Below are positions 33,570 to 44,242 of a stretch of 64,000 nucleotides of DNA, one piece after another (positions within the stretch are counted from its first letter, which is position 1; each line of letters opens with the position of its first letter). The stretch is from positions 8,064,928 to 8,128,927 of the forward strand of contig OU696570.1 of NCBI GenBank assembly GCA_916048095.2. Reading direction: 5' to 3'. This stretch comes from Sacculina carcini (taxonomy: Eukaryota > Arthropoda > Thecostraca > Sacculinidae). The position numbers were made by a program, and so were the translations under genes. Under the pieces are notes generated by a model. It ran no database searches. It saw only the letters and a list, made by a program, of their open reading frames with translations, and was not told the origin of the DNA.

Positions 33570-36500
33570 TCTCCCCTCCAAGCGGCGGAAGGGGGGCGCT
33601 GCTGGTCCTGCAGACGTAGTCGCTCAGGTGCGGCGGCGGTCTGCGGGTTCGGTCGCTTCGGCGAGGGTTTGGTGTATGTGGAGCCTCTGATGTTCCGCTC
33701 AAATCCTCCCCCGGCGGCGGCGCGGGTCCGCTGCTGCTGCTGGTCTCTCGCGGCGGTTGCGGCGGCGACAGCTGTGGGCAAGGCAGGCACATGGCCTCTG
33801 GCCGCGCTGCGCTGACGAATGGTGGCGGCGTCACTTCGGAGGCGGGTGCGCTGACTGCTGGCCGCAGGTGGCGGCGGTTACGCCAGTAGAGACCGCCATG
33901 CGGTAAGCGTACCGCGTACTGGCGGCGACGACCAGTGACAGCGACCACGCCAGTCCGGTCCCAGCGGCCTGTCGTCGGGTCCTGGAGAGCCACTGTAGTG
34001 CCGGGCGATAACGGCGGCAGTGGTCTGGCTGACCGATTGTAGTTGGTGATCTGCCTGTCGTGCGCGGCCGCTGCTCGGAGATCACACTCAGCGGTGGACG
34101 GCTGCCATTCAGGCAGGAACGCGCGAGGATGCGCGGGGACGGCAGACGACACGGGGCGACCGTACAGCAGCTGCGCGGGCGAGCGGCCGTCGGCACCAGG
34201 CACGTTACACATCTCCAGCAGGCCGGCAACGAACGCGTCCGTGTTGAGGTCCCCGTCGTGGGCCGACTTCTGGATGAGTCGCTTCACCCGCTTGACAGCG
34301 GACTCGGCGTGCCCATTAGAGGACGGGAAGCGTGGACTGGAGAGTCGGTGACGGACACGCCAATGTCGCAGGAACTCGGCAGTGAGACGCGCAGTGAACT
34401 GCGGGCCGCCGTCCGACGACAATATGGACGGTACGCCCGTGGCGACAAACACGCGCCGAAACAGCTTCACCAGCTGATGAGCAGACGCGTCAAGGCCACA
34501 TTCAAACACCAGCGGCCAGTTGGAGAATCGGTCGGCGTATACGAGGAACGTTTTCCCCGCATGGTAGAAGAAATCTGCCGACACCGATTCGAAGGGCCGT
34601 GTCGGGCGCGGTTCCGCCATGTATGGCTCTTTCTGCTGAGAGTCCTTGTATTCGAGACACTCTTGGCATGACGAAACGGCCATGGCGATGTCGTTATTAA
34701 GGCCAGGCCAGAATACAGTCTGGCGGGCGCGTTGAACCGTCCTGACCTGCCCCTGATGGCTTTCGTGGAGGCGGCGGAGGGTATCTTTTCGCAGGCGCTT
34801 GGGCACAAGCAGACGGCAGCCGACCAAAATCAGGCCATGGTCCGCAGTGAGCTGGTCGCGCACACCCCAGTACTGGTGAAGGCTGGACGGTAGGAGATGC
34901 TTATGCTGAGGAAAGCCGTCTAGCACGTACGGCATCAGCTGACGGCACTCGTCGTCCGCGAGAGACGCAGCTCGCACCGCCTCCAGAGTGGTGTCGACTG
35001 GCGATGTGCGGCGGCCTTCATCGTCCTCATCTGAGAAGGCGTCTAGCGTCTGTATGAAAAATCCAGACGAAGAGTCGTCCACGTCCGCGTCAGCACCGGC
35101 CGGCTGGGAGGGTGCGCGTGACAGGGCGTCGGCGATGTTGTGCTGTGCTCCTGGCCTCCAGCTGGCGACAAAGGTCAGGTGCAGTAGACGCATGCGCTGC
35201 AGACGAGGATTGCAGATGTCTCCGAGCGCCTTTTCGTTCAGGATGGGCACCAGCGGCTTGTGGTCGGTGACCACATTGAAGGTGGGCAGGCCAGCCAGAT
35301 ATTGGTGGCATTTCTGGCAGGCCCACACCACGGCCAACATCTCCAGCTCGCAGACGGCATAACGGCTCTCCTTGTCGGAGACGAATCGCGACCCACATTG
35401 GATGAGCTGCCAGCGGCCCTGGTCGTCCCGCTGGCGGAGGACAAACCCGAGGCCTTTCTGTCTTGCCGCGTCCGTCTCCAACATGGTGGGCCTTGTCGGG
35501 TCGAAGTGGCCAAGCACGGGCGGGCTGGCCAACGCGCGTTTTACGGCCGTGAAAGCAGCGTCGTGTTGTGACGACCACTGCCACTCGACGCCTTTGCGGA
35601 GCAGCTGACGCAGGGGCTCGGCAGCAGAAGCGATGGCGTCAGAGAAGTCGCCAAACTGATTCGCCAAGCCCAAGAACGACCGCAGTGAGGTCAGGTCCGT
35701 CGGTGTAGGGAAGTCAGCCAGGGCCCGAATTTTCTTCTCGTCGATGGTAAATCCGGAGGACGTGATGTGGAAGCCACAGAAATTGGCGGCAGTGGCCGCA
35801 AAGACAAACTTTTTCCGGTTCAAAGTGACGCCGGCGTCGTCACAGCGCTGCAGTAGTTGCCAGACTCGCTGCAGATGGTCGTCGTAGCTGGCAGTGTGCA
35901 CCAGCACGTCGTCAACAATCTTGCACGAGTCCGCTAAGCCAGCCAAGGCGACGTCGCCGCGCCGGTTGAACTCGTCGCCGCTTGACACCAGGCCCATTGG
36001 CGCCCGGCAGAACCTGAACCGACCCCACGGCGTGATGAAAGTGGTGAGGTCTCGGTCCTCGCGGCGCAGGGGCACCTGAAAGTAGCCCTGTAGGGCGTCC
36101 ACCTGGGTGAACCACCGGTTGCCGAGGCCCATGCTGGCTACGGCCTCGACAGGCGAGCGAACCGGATGAGTCGGTCGGCGGACGAAACGATTGAGACGGG
36201 TAAAGTCCACCGTGAGGCGGCAACCGTTGGGCGTGCCGTCCGCATTTCGTTTGCCGACCACGACAATGGGTGAGCACCAGTCAGTCGGGTGGGACACCGG
36301 CTCAATGACGCCCTGCTGCTGCAGCTGCTCCAGCTGCTGTTGTGCCTGGGCGCGGTGGCAGAATGGCACAGAACGAGGGGCGGTCACATTGTTGGGCACG
36401 GCATCATCTCGGAGGTCAATCCGCATTGCACCGCCAGTCATCTCGCGGAGGGGACCGTCCGTAGAGAACACGCGAGTGAAGGCCGCCAACAATTGCTCGC

Positions 36501-38067
36501 TGTGTGCCCGTCGCTCTGCAGCGGTAGGCTGTGCCGCGCTGGTCCAGCGAGGGCAATGTCGCGGCATCGGGACTGACGGTCCTGCGGTCACCTGCTGTAG
36601 ATGCTGCTCGCGTGACATCTGGCGCGGAAATGCGCGGTGCAGCAGGCGCAGTTCCACTGCGTCCCGCCAACAGAGCAGAGGGCGCCGCACTGACGGCACC
36701 ACGTACACTGTGGAGCGGCAAGAAGCGTCGCCAAGTCGCAGCAGCGCCTCGAATGTACCCAAACACCGCAGTGGCTGGCCGTTGGCGACCCGCAGGCGCG
36801 ACGGCGGTGGACATAAGCTCTTGGCGGCTACCCCGAGCTGCTGCGCGACTACAGCATCTACTACGGAGACATCGGCCCCAGAATCACAGCGCCATGTGAT
36901 TTTGCGCGGTTGGTGCACCCCCACGGAAACGGTTAGGCCCACGGTGGTCAAACGGGTGCGTTCAGCACGATCAAAAATATCACCAATATACAATGTGTCT
37001 TGTGTATTTTCGTCGTTCACAACACCATCGTTTGCATCACAGCCAACATATTCGACGAAGTTGTTTCGGCGGCGGCCCGCGCCGGACTGGGACGCACGGC
37101 ATGCACGCGCGTAGTGGCCGCGCTTTCCGCATCGGCGACAGACGCAGTCAGCGGCGCGGCATGGCGCCGTCTGGTGTCTTTGGCCGCAGCGATCGCATGC
37201 AGAGCCGTTGCCACCATCAGCTGACTGCAGGTTCGGTTGGTCGCGCATGCGCAGTGGTTGACGGTCATGCTGGTCGCGCATGCGCAGTGGCTGCCGGCCG
37301 AACTGCTCGCGCATGCGCAGTGGTTGACGGCGCACGGCGGCGACCTCTGTACGGATGGTGGCCGAACTAGCCACATCGGGCGTGGCTCGCTGCATGGCCA
37401 CAACATCATGGCGGACGCACTCCGCTGACTCGCAAATTTTGACTGCCCTCTCCAACGACAATTCGTTGTGGGCAACCTGCAGCAGCTGGTGCAGGGCAGT
37501 GGAGTCAGCGGTCCCCATGACGATCTGGTCGCGAATGCGCTCATCGCGGCAACTGCTGCAGAAATCGCAGCAGGCCGCAATCTCACGCAGGGAGAGCACG
37601 AAGTCACCCACCTTCTCCCCGTCGTGCTGGCGGCGGGAGAAAAAATGCCGGCGCTGCACTAACACCTGTTGACGTGACCGCTGGTGGTTTTCCAGCAGCT
37701 CAATGCAGGCTGGCAGATCAGCGTCCGCCGGCAGAGCCACAGAGTGTCGGATGATGCGGCACCACTCATCGTCCAGCAGCGTGGTGAGCAGCGCTTGTTG
37801 CTGGGCTGGGCTGAGTTTTTCGCTGCCAGATAACGTGCCATGAGCCAGCACTCGTTCCTTCCACGCTGTGAACCCAGCTGCAGTCGTGTCGTAGGACAGG
37901 CGGGCTGGCGGCGGGGCATTCACCCGGGGAGCCACAGCAGGTGCACCGGCGGGGGCTGCCGGTTCCAGCTGCTGCCGGGCGAGCATGCTTACCAGCGATG
38001 TCAACTGGTCCAGCTGTCGTTGCTGACCTTCCAGAAGAGCCTGCTGAGTCTCAGTCGGCTGCGCCAT
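33565..38067 (-). CDS. Gag-Pol polyprotein of the young Ty3 element (about 1500 aa)
   Basis: I place the start at MAQPTETQQ (38067), whose ATG overlaps the LTR/primer-site junction; the same frame is open a further 36 codons into the LTR. In order: Gag/capsid-like region (residues about 1-230), three 11-residue repeats RQPLRMRxQxx (about 247-280), CCHC knuckles (CDRCGQRHQTAPC, CRRCGKRGHYARAC, about 290-325), aspartic protease (CDSGADVSVVD, about 393), reverse transcriptase (about 560-780, with VDALQGYFQV and IVDDVLVH), RNase H (ETDAARQKGLGFVL), integrase zinc finger (HESHQGQ..SCQEC) and integrase core (SSDGGPQFT, SSNGHAESAVKR). The tail is rich in proline and arginine. The frame is whole, as expected for a recent insertion. 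Confidence 0.93.
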   Translation of the reverse strand: MAQPTETQQALLEGQQRQLDQLTSLVSMLARQQLEPAAPAGAPAVAPRVNAPPPARLSYDTTAAGFTAWKERVLAHGTLSGSEKLSPAQQQALLTTLLDDEWCRIIRHSVALPADADLPACIELLENHQRSRQQVLVQRRHFFSRRQHDGEKVGDFVLSLREIAACCDFCSSCRDERIRDQIVMGTADSTALHQLLQVAHNELSLERAVKICESAECVRHDVVAMQRATPDVASSATIRTEVAAVRRQPLRMREQFGRQPLRMRDQHDRQPLRMRDQPNLQSADGGNGSACDRCGQRHQTAPCRAADCVCRRCGKRGHYARACRASQSGAGRRRNNFVEYVGCDANDGVVNDENTQDTLYIGDIFDRAERTRLTTVGLTVSVGVHQPRKITWRCDSGADVSVVDAVVAQQLGVAAKSLCPPPSRLRVANGQPLRCLGTFEALLRLGDASCRSTVYVVPSVRRPLLCWRDAVELRLLHRAFPRQMSREQHLQQVTAGPSVPMPRHCPRWTSAAQPTAAERRAHSEQLLAAFTRVFSTDGPLREMTGGAMRIDLRDDAVPNNVTAPRSVPFCHRAQAQQQLEQLQQQGVIEPVSHPTDWCSPIVVVGKRNADGTPNGCRLTVDFTRLNRFVRRPTHPVRSPVEAVASMGLGNRWFTQVDALQGYFQVPLRREDRDLTTFITPWGRFRFCRAPMGLVSSGDEFNRRGDVALAGLADSCKIVDDVLVHTASYDDHLQRVWQLLQRCDDAGVTLNRKKFVFAATAANFCGFHITSSGFTIDEKKIRALADFPTPTDLTSLRSFLGLANQFGDFSDAIASAAEPLRQLLRKGVEWQWSSQHDAAFTAVKRALASPPVLGHFDPTRPTMLETDAARQKGLGFVLRQRDDQGRWQLIQCGSRFVSDKESRYAVCELEMLAVVWACQKCHQYLAGLPTFNVVTDHKPLVPILNEKALGDICNPRLQRMRLLHLTFVASWRPGAQHNIADALSRAPSQPAGADADVDDSSSGFFIQTLDAFSDEDDEGRRTSPVDTTLEAVRAASLADDECRQLMPYVLDGFPQHKHLLPSSLHQYWGVRDQLTADHGLILVGCRLLVPKRLRKDTLRRLHESHQGQVRTVQRARQTVFWPGLNNDIAMAVSSCQECLEYKDSQQKEPYMAEPRPTRPFESVSADFFYHAGKTFLVYADRFSNWPLVFECGLDASAHQLVKLFRRVFVATGVPSILSSDGGPQFTARLTAEFLRHWRVRHRLSSPRFPSSNGHAESAVKRVKRLIQKSAHDGDLNTDAFVAGLLEMCNVPGADGRSPAQLLYGRPVSSAVPAHPRAFLPEWQPSTAECDLRAAAAHDRQITNYNRSARPLPPLSPGTTVALQDPTTGRWDRTGVVAVTGRRRQYAVRLPHGGLYWRNRRHLRPAVSAPASEVTPPPFVSAARPEAMCLPCPQLSPPQPPRETSSSSGPAPPPGEDLSGTSEAPHTPNPRRSDRTRRPPPHLSDYVCRTSSAPLPPLGGEM
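37225..37335 (-). repeat. 33-bp in-frame triplication within gag-pol
   Basis: Three head-to-tail copies of a 33-bp unit (core GTCGCGCATGCGCAGTGG) encode RQPLRMR followed by four variable residues. They lie between the capsid-like region and the zinc knuckles. Confidence 0.9.
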
Positions 38068-38224
38068 GTATGATATATTTACGATCACAATACCACACGA
38101 ACAATAGGGTAACAACGGCACGACCTGCACACAACCACTGCTGGACACACACTGACTCGTAGCGGGTAGCGTCATCCACGCTAGCCGCGCCCGCGCCCTC
38201 TGGGCGGGGCAGCATCACACTACA
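38067..38224 (-). repeat. 5' LTR of the young Ty3 element
   Basis: 158 bp, identical to 33412-33569, followed on the + strand by the target duplication TAAAC. Confidence 0.95.
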
Positions 38225-39455
38225 TAAACTAATAAAGAAAAGAGTAAACCCAAAAAAATCCTATTTAAACCTGCCCGTCGTGCTGAATAATTCAGAACTC
38301 TGACACAAAACAATGAAAAATGACTAATTTTTCTATCATGTTTTCAAAATATATTTATAACTCAACATCACCATCTAGCATTAAACCCCGCCCTTTGTGC
38401 AGAACAATAAATAAAGTAAAATGAATATTGAATTTAAAAATATGATTAGAAATTAAAAAAGAAAAAGTAAACCCATCAAATGTCTTAACCAATAGAAAAG
38501 TCTAAATGTGAATGTTTTTATTTTAGATGTGGCAAAATATTTTCCCTCGAACTGCCTCGTATTTGAATCCGCCCGTCGTGCGGAACTATAAATAGAATAT
38601 AATGAATCAAAAAGCAAAAAGCTTATCCAATAGAAAAATATAAATTTGTAAAATATTGTTTTAATTATTGACGAAGTTTTTTCCTCAACACTGCTCAAGT
38701 TCACACCCATCCTTCGTGTGTAGTAATGTAGTAAGAAGTGTAACACTATCAAAACAATGAAACCTTCTGTCATCTCTATAATTCCAGATTTATGCGTCCG
38801 CTAAAACAGCATATTCATATAGTTTGCATTGCAAGATATTACAACCCATATCCTTATGCAACTTAAGCTTATGCAACTTGAAATTAAACCAATTAAATTA
38901 TTTAGTAAAATTCAGTAGTTAACTTTGATCCCAGTAGTATTTTACCCGCCCGTCGGGCGGAACAATTCATGTGTAAATATTGAGGACAATAAAGCCTTTC
39001 TATTCAGTGTAGTGTAGCATTAATTAAACTGTACCCAATAAAACCACACCATCCATGCTTGGAGCTAATATGATGCATTCTTAATTGTGATTGGGCTTCA
39101 GTGAAATTTAATCAGTGTGTACTCCTGTGTAGTCGCAAGTGCGCATAATAGCTGTCAAATTGGCAATATGTCCTTTTGACTTTACACCGCCGTAACTTCC
39201 TTCAGATATACTTTGGAAAATTACAATTTATATCGTATTGTAGAAAACAAAATTTCTAGCACGGTGGTATAATTTATTTTTATGTGTAAATAATAGTTAC
39301 TGAGAAATAGTAGAAAAATTAATTAATTTTAGTCGCCCGGTGTTCAAGTGTAATTTTGGATGTATTTGAGAATTTTGCCAATTTTACACGTTTTTGTATC
39401 ATTTGTGGGTATAAATTATAGCTTATCTTGTAGAACACAAATTATCTACACAGTA
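38225..39455 (+). repeat. A/B composite repeat, copy II, second part
   Basis: Continues A units from 33411 and passes into B sequence at about 38940 (TTTTACCCGCCCGTCGGGCGG, then CCGCCGTAACTTCC at 39187). It ends abruptly inside a B unit at about 39455, where unrelated sequence begins. Confidence 0.82.
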
Positions 39456-39930
39456 CATAGACTCCTTTAATGAAGGACTGGAACGTCACGATCTCGGCGT
39501 TTTTAACTTGAGTCTGAAAGATTAACTTGAGTCCTTAATAAAATGACTTCTAGAAGAGCTAGAAACACGTTCTATGGGTCAAAATGTTTTTTTGAAGACG
39601 CTGAGTTCAATAGTAGCCTTTTCAACACCACTTGGGGTCATCTTCAAGGTCAAAAGGTCAAATTTGTGAATGTTGATCATTTTTGCTCGTTTTTTGTGTG
39701 TAACTCATGAATGGTGAGAGATGGATGATTATAATAAGAGGCAAGTCTGTAGAGCTGTTCAAATTTAATATATATTGTCAAATATTGTATTACTCAAACA
39801 TTCTAAACAAGCCCTAAAACAATGAAACACTAAAACAAGAAATAAAGAACGGTACCTATTTCTCATAACAACAAAACTCAGAGACATTAACATTTGATTA
39901 GATGAACATCGCTAGATGGAGAGCTTTTCT
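39456..39930. other. Unassigned sequence beside the transposase relic
   Basis: No similarity was recognised. It may be the terminal non-coding part of the DNA transposon whose transposase remnant follows; AAGGTCAAAAGGTCAAA near 39645 is a short internal repeat. Confidence 0.35.
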
Positions 39931-40056
39931 TGCCTCCTGAGGCATCCCACAGCCTTTTCTTTGTCACTTACATTGAGGACGTGAGCTTTCAATAGAATGT
40001 TAGCTAAAGTCGTACATGCTGCATTATTAGTAGCTAAAGGTGCATCTACAAAAGAT
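39931..40056 (-). repeat. Inverted duplicate of the transposase 3' segment
   Basis: This is the reverse complement of 41566-41692 with a few mismatches (TGCCTCCTGAGGCATCCCAC at its start). The transposase C-terminal coding piece is thus present twice, head to head, around the remnant and the hAT insertion. Confidence 0.88.
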
Positions 40057-41704
40057 GAGCGAAGTGAACTCATTGACGAGATCGCTCCTCAAGACACTCG
40101 GGAGCTCTTGAGGTTTGCTTATAACTAGGGCTGTCAAAAGTTAATAAAGTTACTTTTTCACCTAAAGGTCACTTTTTCATAAGCTACTTAAAACTGCATG
40201 AGAAAGTTGTGTACGATAATTCTTAAAAAAGTTATTAGCTTACCAAAAGTGACTTTTTTGCTTTTAAGGTTACTTTTTTATCGTCAGGTTACCTTTTGTT
40301 ATTTTTCTTGTTATTAGGTAAGTTTTCCACGAAGTTTGGTGACTTTTTTGCAGAGAAGAGGCACAAAAACGGTATAAATGAGGATAAAATAGGAAAAGAG
40401 ATGGAAGATCAAGAAATGTCAACATGTCTGCTGTTAGGATTTAGCAATTGATATTCATCTTAATATCCGTGCTACTCGATATTTATACGTTTCTGGGTAC
40501 GCAGGATAGTGTAATTCCATTTTAGGAAATGTCCACGAAACGGAGGGTGTCGTGAGATGTTTGGAGCGTGGTATAGTACGATGTGTGAGCTCTCTATACC
40601 AGATACTGCACTGTAGCACTTGACAGTACGTATTTACTTGAAAAGGAATTTGCACGTGATTTTCAGGGCGTGAGATAGCGCCATTATCCCACGTTTGACA
40701 TATGGGAGGACGGGAGGCATTCACACATGCAGTGTTTACGCTACTGTAGTACGTGCTATTTTATAAAAAGTTCCATTCAAAAAATATAAAGGTCATTATT
40801 GCCACCATTACTAAAAATATTTACATTTGCAATTAGTGTATTTCGCATTTGTATGAGCATTCCACTTGAAAATATATTTTGATGGTTATGCTCCTTTTTT
40901 CGATGTTAGCTAAATAATGTTAAGTCACTTTTGGTTGTTTGTTGTAAAAATGGTACCAGATCGGAGACGGTGGAAAAGTAGTACCAACTCGGAATGATGA
41001 TAAAAAAGAAAGACTGGTGTATTTTCTTCCTTCAGAACAGCAAACAGAAATTGACTTTTTTTGAAGGAGGTTATTTTTAGGTTACCTTTTTATTGGTTAT
41101 TAGGTTACTTCATGTGTTCACAAACAAACAACAAAGAAACCGTGTGTTTCACATAGCGCACTAATCAGCAAAGGCGTGATAAACATGTGATAAAGCGATA
41201 CAAAAGTGATAATAACTTTAAAACTCAGGTTATTTTTAGGTTACTTTTTTAGGTTACTTTTTCTCGAAAATATAGTTACTTTTTTCTGATTTTTAGGTTA
41301 CTTTTTTGACAGCCCTACTTATAACCTTAAGCATAAAGTTGTATATTTGGCTGGATATCTTGTTCATAAATATGGTAATAGCACTAGTATGGAGGATATC
41401 ATGGGTGATGAAGATGGTAACGAGGTGTCATCTGAGTTCTTAGATCATTTGAATAGAGGTGGACTGAGTGTGCCAACTATTTCAAGCGTTTATTTTTGTA
41501 CATAATGCCTATAATTTGCATGCCATGACTAAAATGCATTGCCGCTTTCATTTTGCTGAATTGTTATCTTTTGTAGATGCACCTTTAGCTACCAATAATG
41601 TAGCATTTACGACTTTAGCTAACATTCTATTGAAAGCTCACGTCCTCAATGTAAGTGACAAAGAAAAGGCTGTGGGATGCCTCAGGAGGCAACTTTTCTA
41701 TTGA
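40050..41704 (+). pseudogene. P/THAP9-like DNA transposase remnant, split by a hAT element
   Basis: A frame reading KDERSELIDEIAP..LLRFAYN runs to the hAT insertion and resumes directly after it with LKHKVVYLAGYLVHKYG and FLDHLNRGGLSVPTISSV. A stop then follows (about 41503), and a second frame (41468-41704) carries the apparent continuation (FHFAELLSFVDAPLATNN). The A-G-Y-x-V-x-K and R-G-G-L-x-x-P patterns recall the C-terminal part of P-element/THAP9-type transposases. Only this C-terminal part remains, with at least one frame change. Confidence 0.5.
40126..41317. mobile_element. Non-autonomous hAT-like element, 1192 bp
   Basis: Terminal inverted repeats TAGGGCTGTCAAAAGT and AACTTTTTTGACAGCCCTA-like (right end GACAGCCCTA), with perfect 8-bp duplications CTTATAAC at 40118-40125 and 41318-41325. 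The motif GGTTACTTTTT recurs many times near both ends, in both orientations. No transposase frame is present. It is inserted in the P-like transposase remnant. 41125-41215 resembles the retroposon tail at 63341-63440. Confidence 0.92.
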
Positions 41705-42814
41705 GTAAGACACTTATGAGTTTACATTTTTTTCTTTTTTAATTTGTAATATTTTTTATGAATATCAATTTTTATAAATATGAATTTCATTTTATGAATT
41801 CCTCCGCACAACGGGCGGGTTTTAATGCTATATGAGAACTTAAATTTAATAATATATAATTAAATCGCATTATACGAGTCGATGCGATACGATACGATAT
41901 ATCTCGTACAATAAATGTGAATTAATCTGTCTTACAGTTTGGTTTGTATATTATATTGGCGGGCTGCTAGATTGGCGGGCTGCGAGCGGGCTCATTATTG
42001 GTGGGCTGCGTTTTTGATACTAAGAGGGGATGAGATGATATAAGATAAGATGGGATGGTTGGGTTGGGTTTGTTAGGATTGCGTCAGGCTATATTGGGTT
42101 TAATATGAATGCGGAATATAATGTATGTATATAAATGTATATGAATGTATGTATATGCATTTTTGCCAGTTAATATTATACTGGTAAAAGTATAATAGTA
42201 CTTGTGCAAATGATATTGGGGAATTACGTTGAGTTATAAATATATTTTGGGAACATTCTGATGAAAATGTTTAATTTTTCATCATTTTTCGTTATGTCGT
42301 GTTTGAGTTCTGAATTATTCCGTACGACGGGCAGGCTTAAATATGATGCTATTTGAGGGAAATATTTTGTCCAAATAAAAATAAGAATATTCACCTATAT
42401 ACTTTTCTATTAGATAAGTCTTTCAATGGGGTTACTTTTTTGTTTATAATTTGTATCTCTTTTTTTAATTGACTATTAATTTTATTCTATGAATTGCTCC
42501 GCACGACGGGCGGGTTTCAATGCTAGATAGTGATGTTAAGTTATCAATATATTTTGGAAACATTATGATGAAATAGTGTAGTCATTTTTCATTGTTTCGT
42601 GTCTGAGTTCTGAATTTTTCAGCACGACGGGCAGGTTCAAATATGAGGCGGTTTAGTCAAACTAATATATAATAAATATTAAAATATAGAAATTTAGACT
42701 TTGTTATGGGTTTACTCCACTCTTTTTTAATTTATATTCCTTTTATCTTATGAATTGAATACAAATATAATAGTATGAATTGTTCCGCACAACGGGCGGG
42801 TTTTAATGCTAGTC
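41705..42814 (-). repeat. A/B composite repeat, copy III (minus strand)
   Basis: Reverse-oriented A units with the core CCGCACAACGGGCGGG at about 41805, 42500 and 42785. The middle (41830-42290) matches 54260-54580 in reverse complement. It contains the unoccupied target of the LTR element at 49670 (42200-42204). It ends at TGCTAG next to (TA)n (42815-42828). Confidence 0.82.
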
Positions 42815-42839
42815 TATATATATATATAAGAGATCATGT

Positions 42840-44242
42840 TCAGGTTCTTCCGGCATATGTGATAATCTTGGGGTAGATATTGTCACTTCGTGTTGTCGTC
42901 CGAGATTCGCAACGTCGTTCTATGGTGTTATACAACAGGTTCGGTGTGTTTGTTCGCATAATTTTGAAAATGAGTCGTTTGTTGTTAGTTGTGAATAGTT
43001 CGTTAATTAGCGGGATTTCCAGCTTGGTAAATGCGTCTGATATATGGTCTCGTTTTCGTCTCTTCTTGAGTATTCGTGCGCAGAAATTGAGGACTTTTTG
43101 AAGTTTGTGAAGCTGTGTTGGTCCCTCTGTGCCGTATATAGTGATGCAGTATGTAAGCGTTGATATATTAAACGCATTGATGAGTGGTCGATGTATTCTA
43201 ACGGGTAAACATAGTTTTGCGTTGTTCAAGGCCATGAGCATGCCTGTCGATTTGCGAGCTAGTTTGTCAATATGATCTTCAAAGTCGAGATGTTTATGGA
43301 GCGTAACTCCCAACAGCTTGATGTTGTTCTCTTCGGCAATAGTCGTATCTAAAAATCGTAATTTCACAGTAGGAAGTGCTCTCAGCAAGTATGTGGTTCC
43401 AGCTATCAAAACCTGAGTTTTTGAGGTTTTATTTTCATCTTGTTTGCGGTGTAGTAGCAAAATGTGTGCTGAAGACTTTGTTCCAGATAGTGTCATTTCG
43501 TTCAATTGATGATTACTCGTTGAAATGGTGAATGTGGTATCGTCGGCATATTGTACGAGTTCGATTCTAATTGATACGTGAGATGAGAAGTCGTTAGAAG
43601 AAGGTAAAAATATCACACAACCGAGAAGCCCCCTTGAAATATCAACATATTTGGTGTTGTCGTTCTTTTGGATGATAATTGGTAGCCACCAGGCTGTTGC
43701 ACTTTGACTTGTTGAGTGTGGCCTCTCAAGTAATGTCGAAACCAGCGTTCATCGATGTTGTAAGATCGTATTTTGTCCAGCAGTAGGTCGTGGTCAGCAA
43801 TATCAAAGCACTTTGACAAATCTATGGATGTTATGATTGTTGCTTTCCTTTCTTACATAACCTTGTAGATGGTGTCGGTGACTGTTTCAAGCGCTGTTTC
43901 ACACGAGTGGTTTTTCCTGTAGCCATGATGTGTATCACTCAGTATGTTATGGTCTTCGATGTGTCCGATCAGTTGTAGTTGCGCCACTTTCTGTATTATT
44001 TTCAGGACTGGCGGAAGTATGGATATAGGTCTCGTGTCGTTGTTGCATTTTGGCACAGGAAAAATAATTTCATGTTTGACACGTGTTGGTACTTCGCATT
44101 TTATTTGGCTTTCATTGACAATGTCTAATGGTACGTTACATATACCGTCGTAAAAAGTGATGGTCGATTTCATACTGATGCCGTCGGCGTTTTTTGTCGT
44201 GGTCGGCTTCATGCTGTGTGTGATCCTTGTCAATGCTTCCAT
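42840..44242 (-). pseudogene. Reverse transcriptase of the CR1/Jockey-group LINE
   Basis: Three consecutive frame pieces: 44242-43853 (RPISILPPVLKIIQKVA, HGYRKNHSCETALETV), 43819-43613 (FDIADHDLLLDKIRSYN) and 43616-42840 (VQYADDTTFTIS, then KLLGVTLHKHLDFEDHI and the thumb region to HISDAFTKLEIP). YADD is intact. At least two frame changes separate the pieces, so the gene is inactive. Order and motifs fit CR1/L2/Jockey-group enzymes, which lack RNase H. Confidence 0.85.

Larger units (their letters stand above)
33412..38224 (-). mobile_element. Ty3/Gypsy LTR retrotransposon, apparently whole and very young
   Basis: The two 158-bp LTRs (33412-33569 and 38067-38224) are identical at every position compared by eye. 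They are flanked by perfect 5-bp duplications TAAAC (33407-33411 and 38225-38229). On the minus strand the primer site TGGCGCAGCCGACTGAG directly follows the 5' LTR and resembles the complement of a tRNA-Ser 3' end. A purine-rich tract (GGAGGGGAGA) precedes the other LTR. One uninterrupted Gag-Pol frame fills the interior. The interior is GC-rich against the AT-rich repeats around it. The unoccupied target is present as a paralogue at 48321-48325. No break was seen. Confidence 0.96.

Noticed and set aside
36191-37114. Plus-strand frame of 307 codons inside the young Ty3 element
   Set aside because: Antisense shadow of the GC-rich gag-pol frame.
33565-38175. A large single-exon host gene, because the frame is 1536 codons without a stop
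   Set aside because: Domain order Gag, protease, RT, RNase H, integrase, identical LTRs and a target duplication show a Ty3 element.
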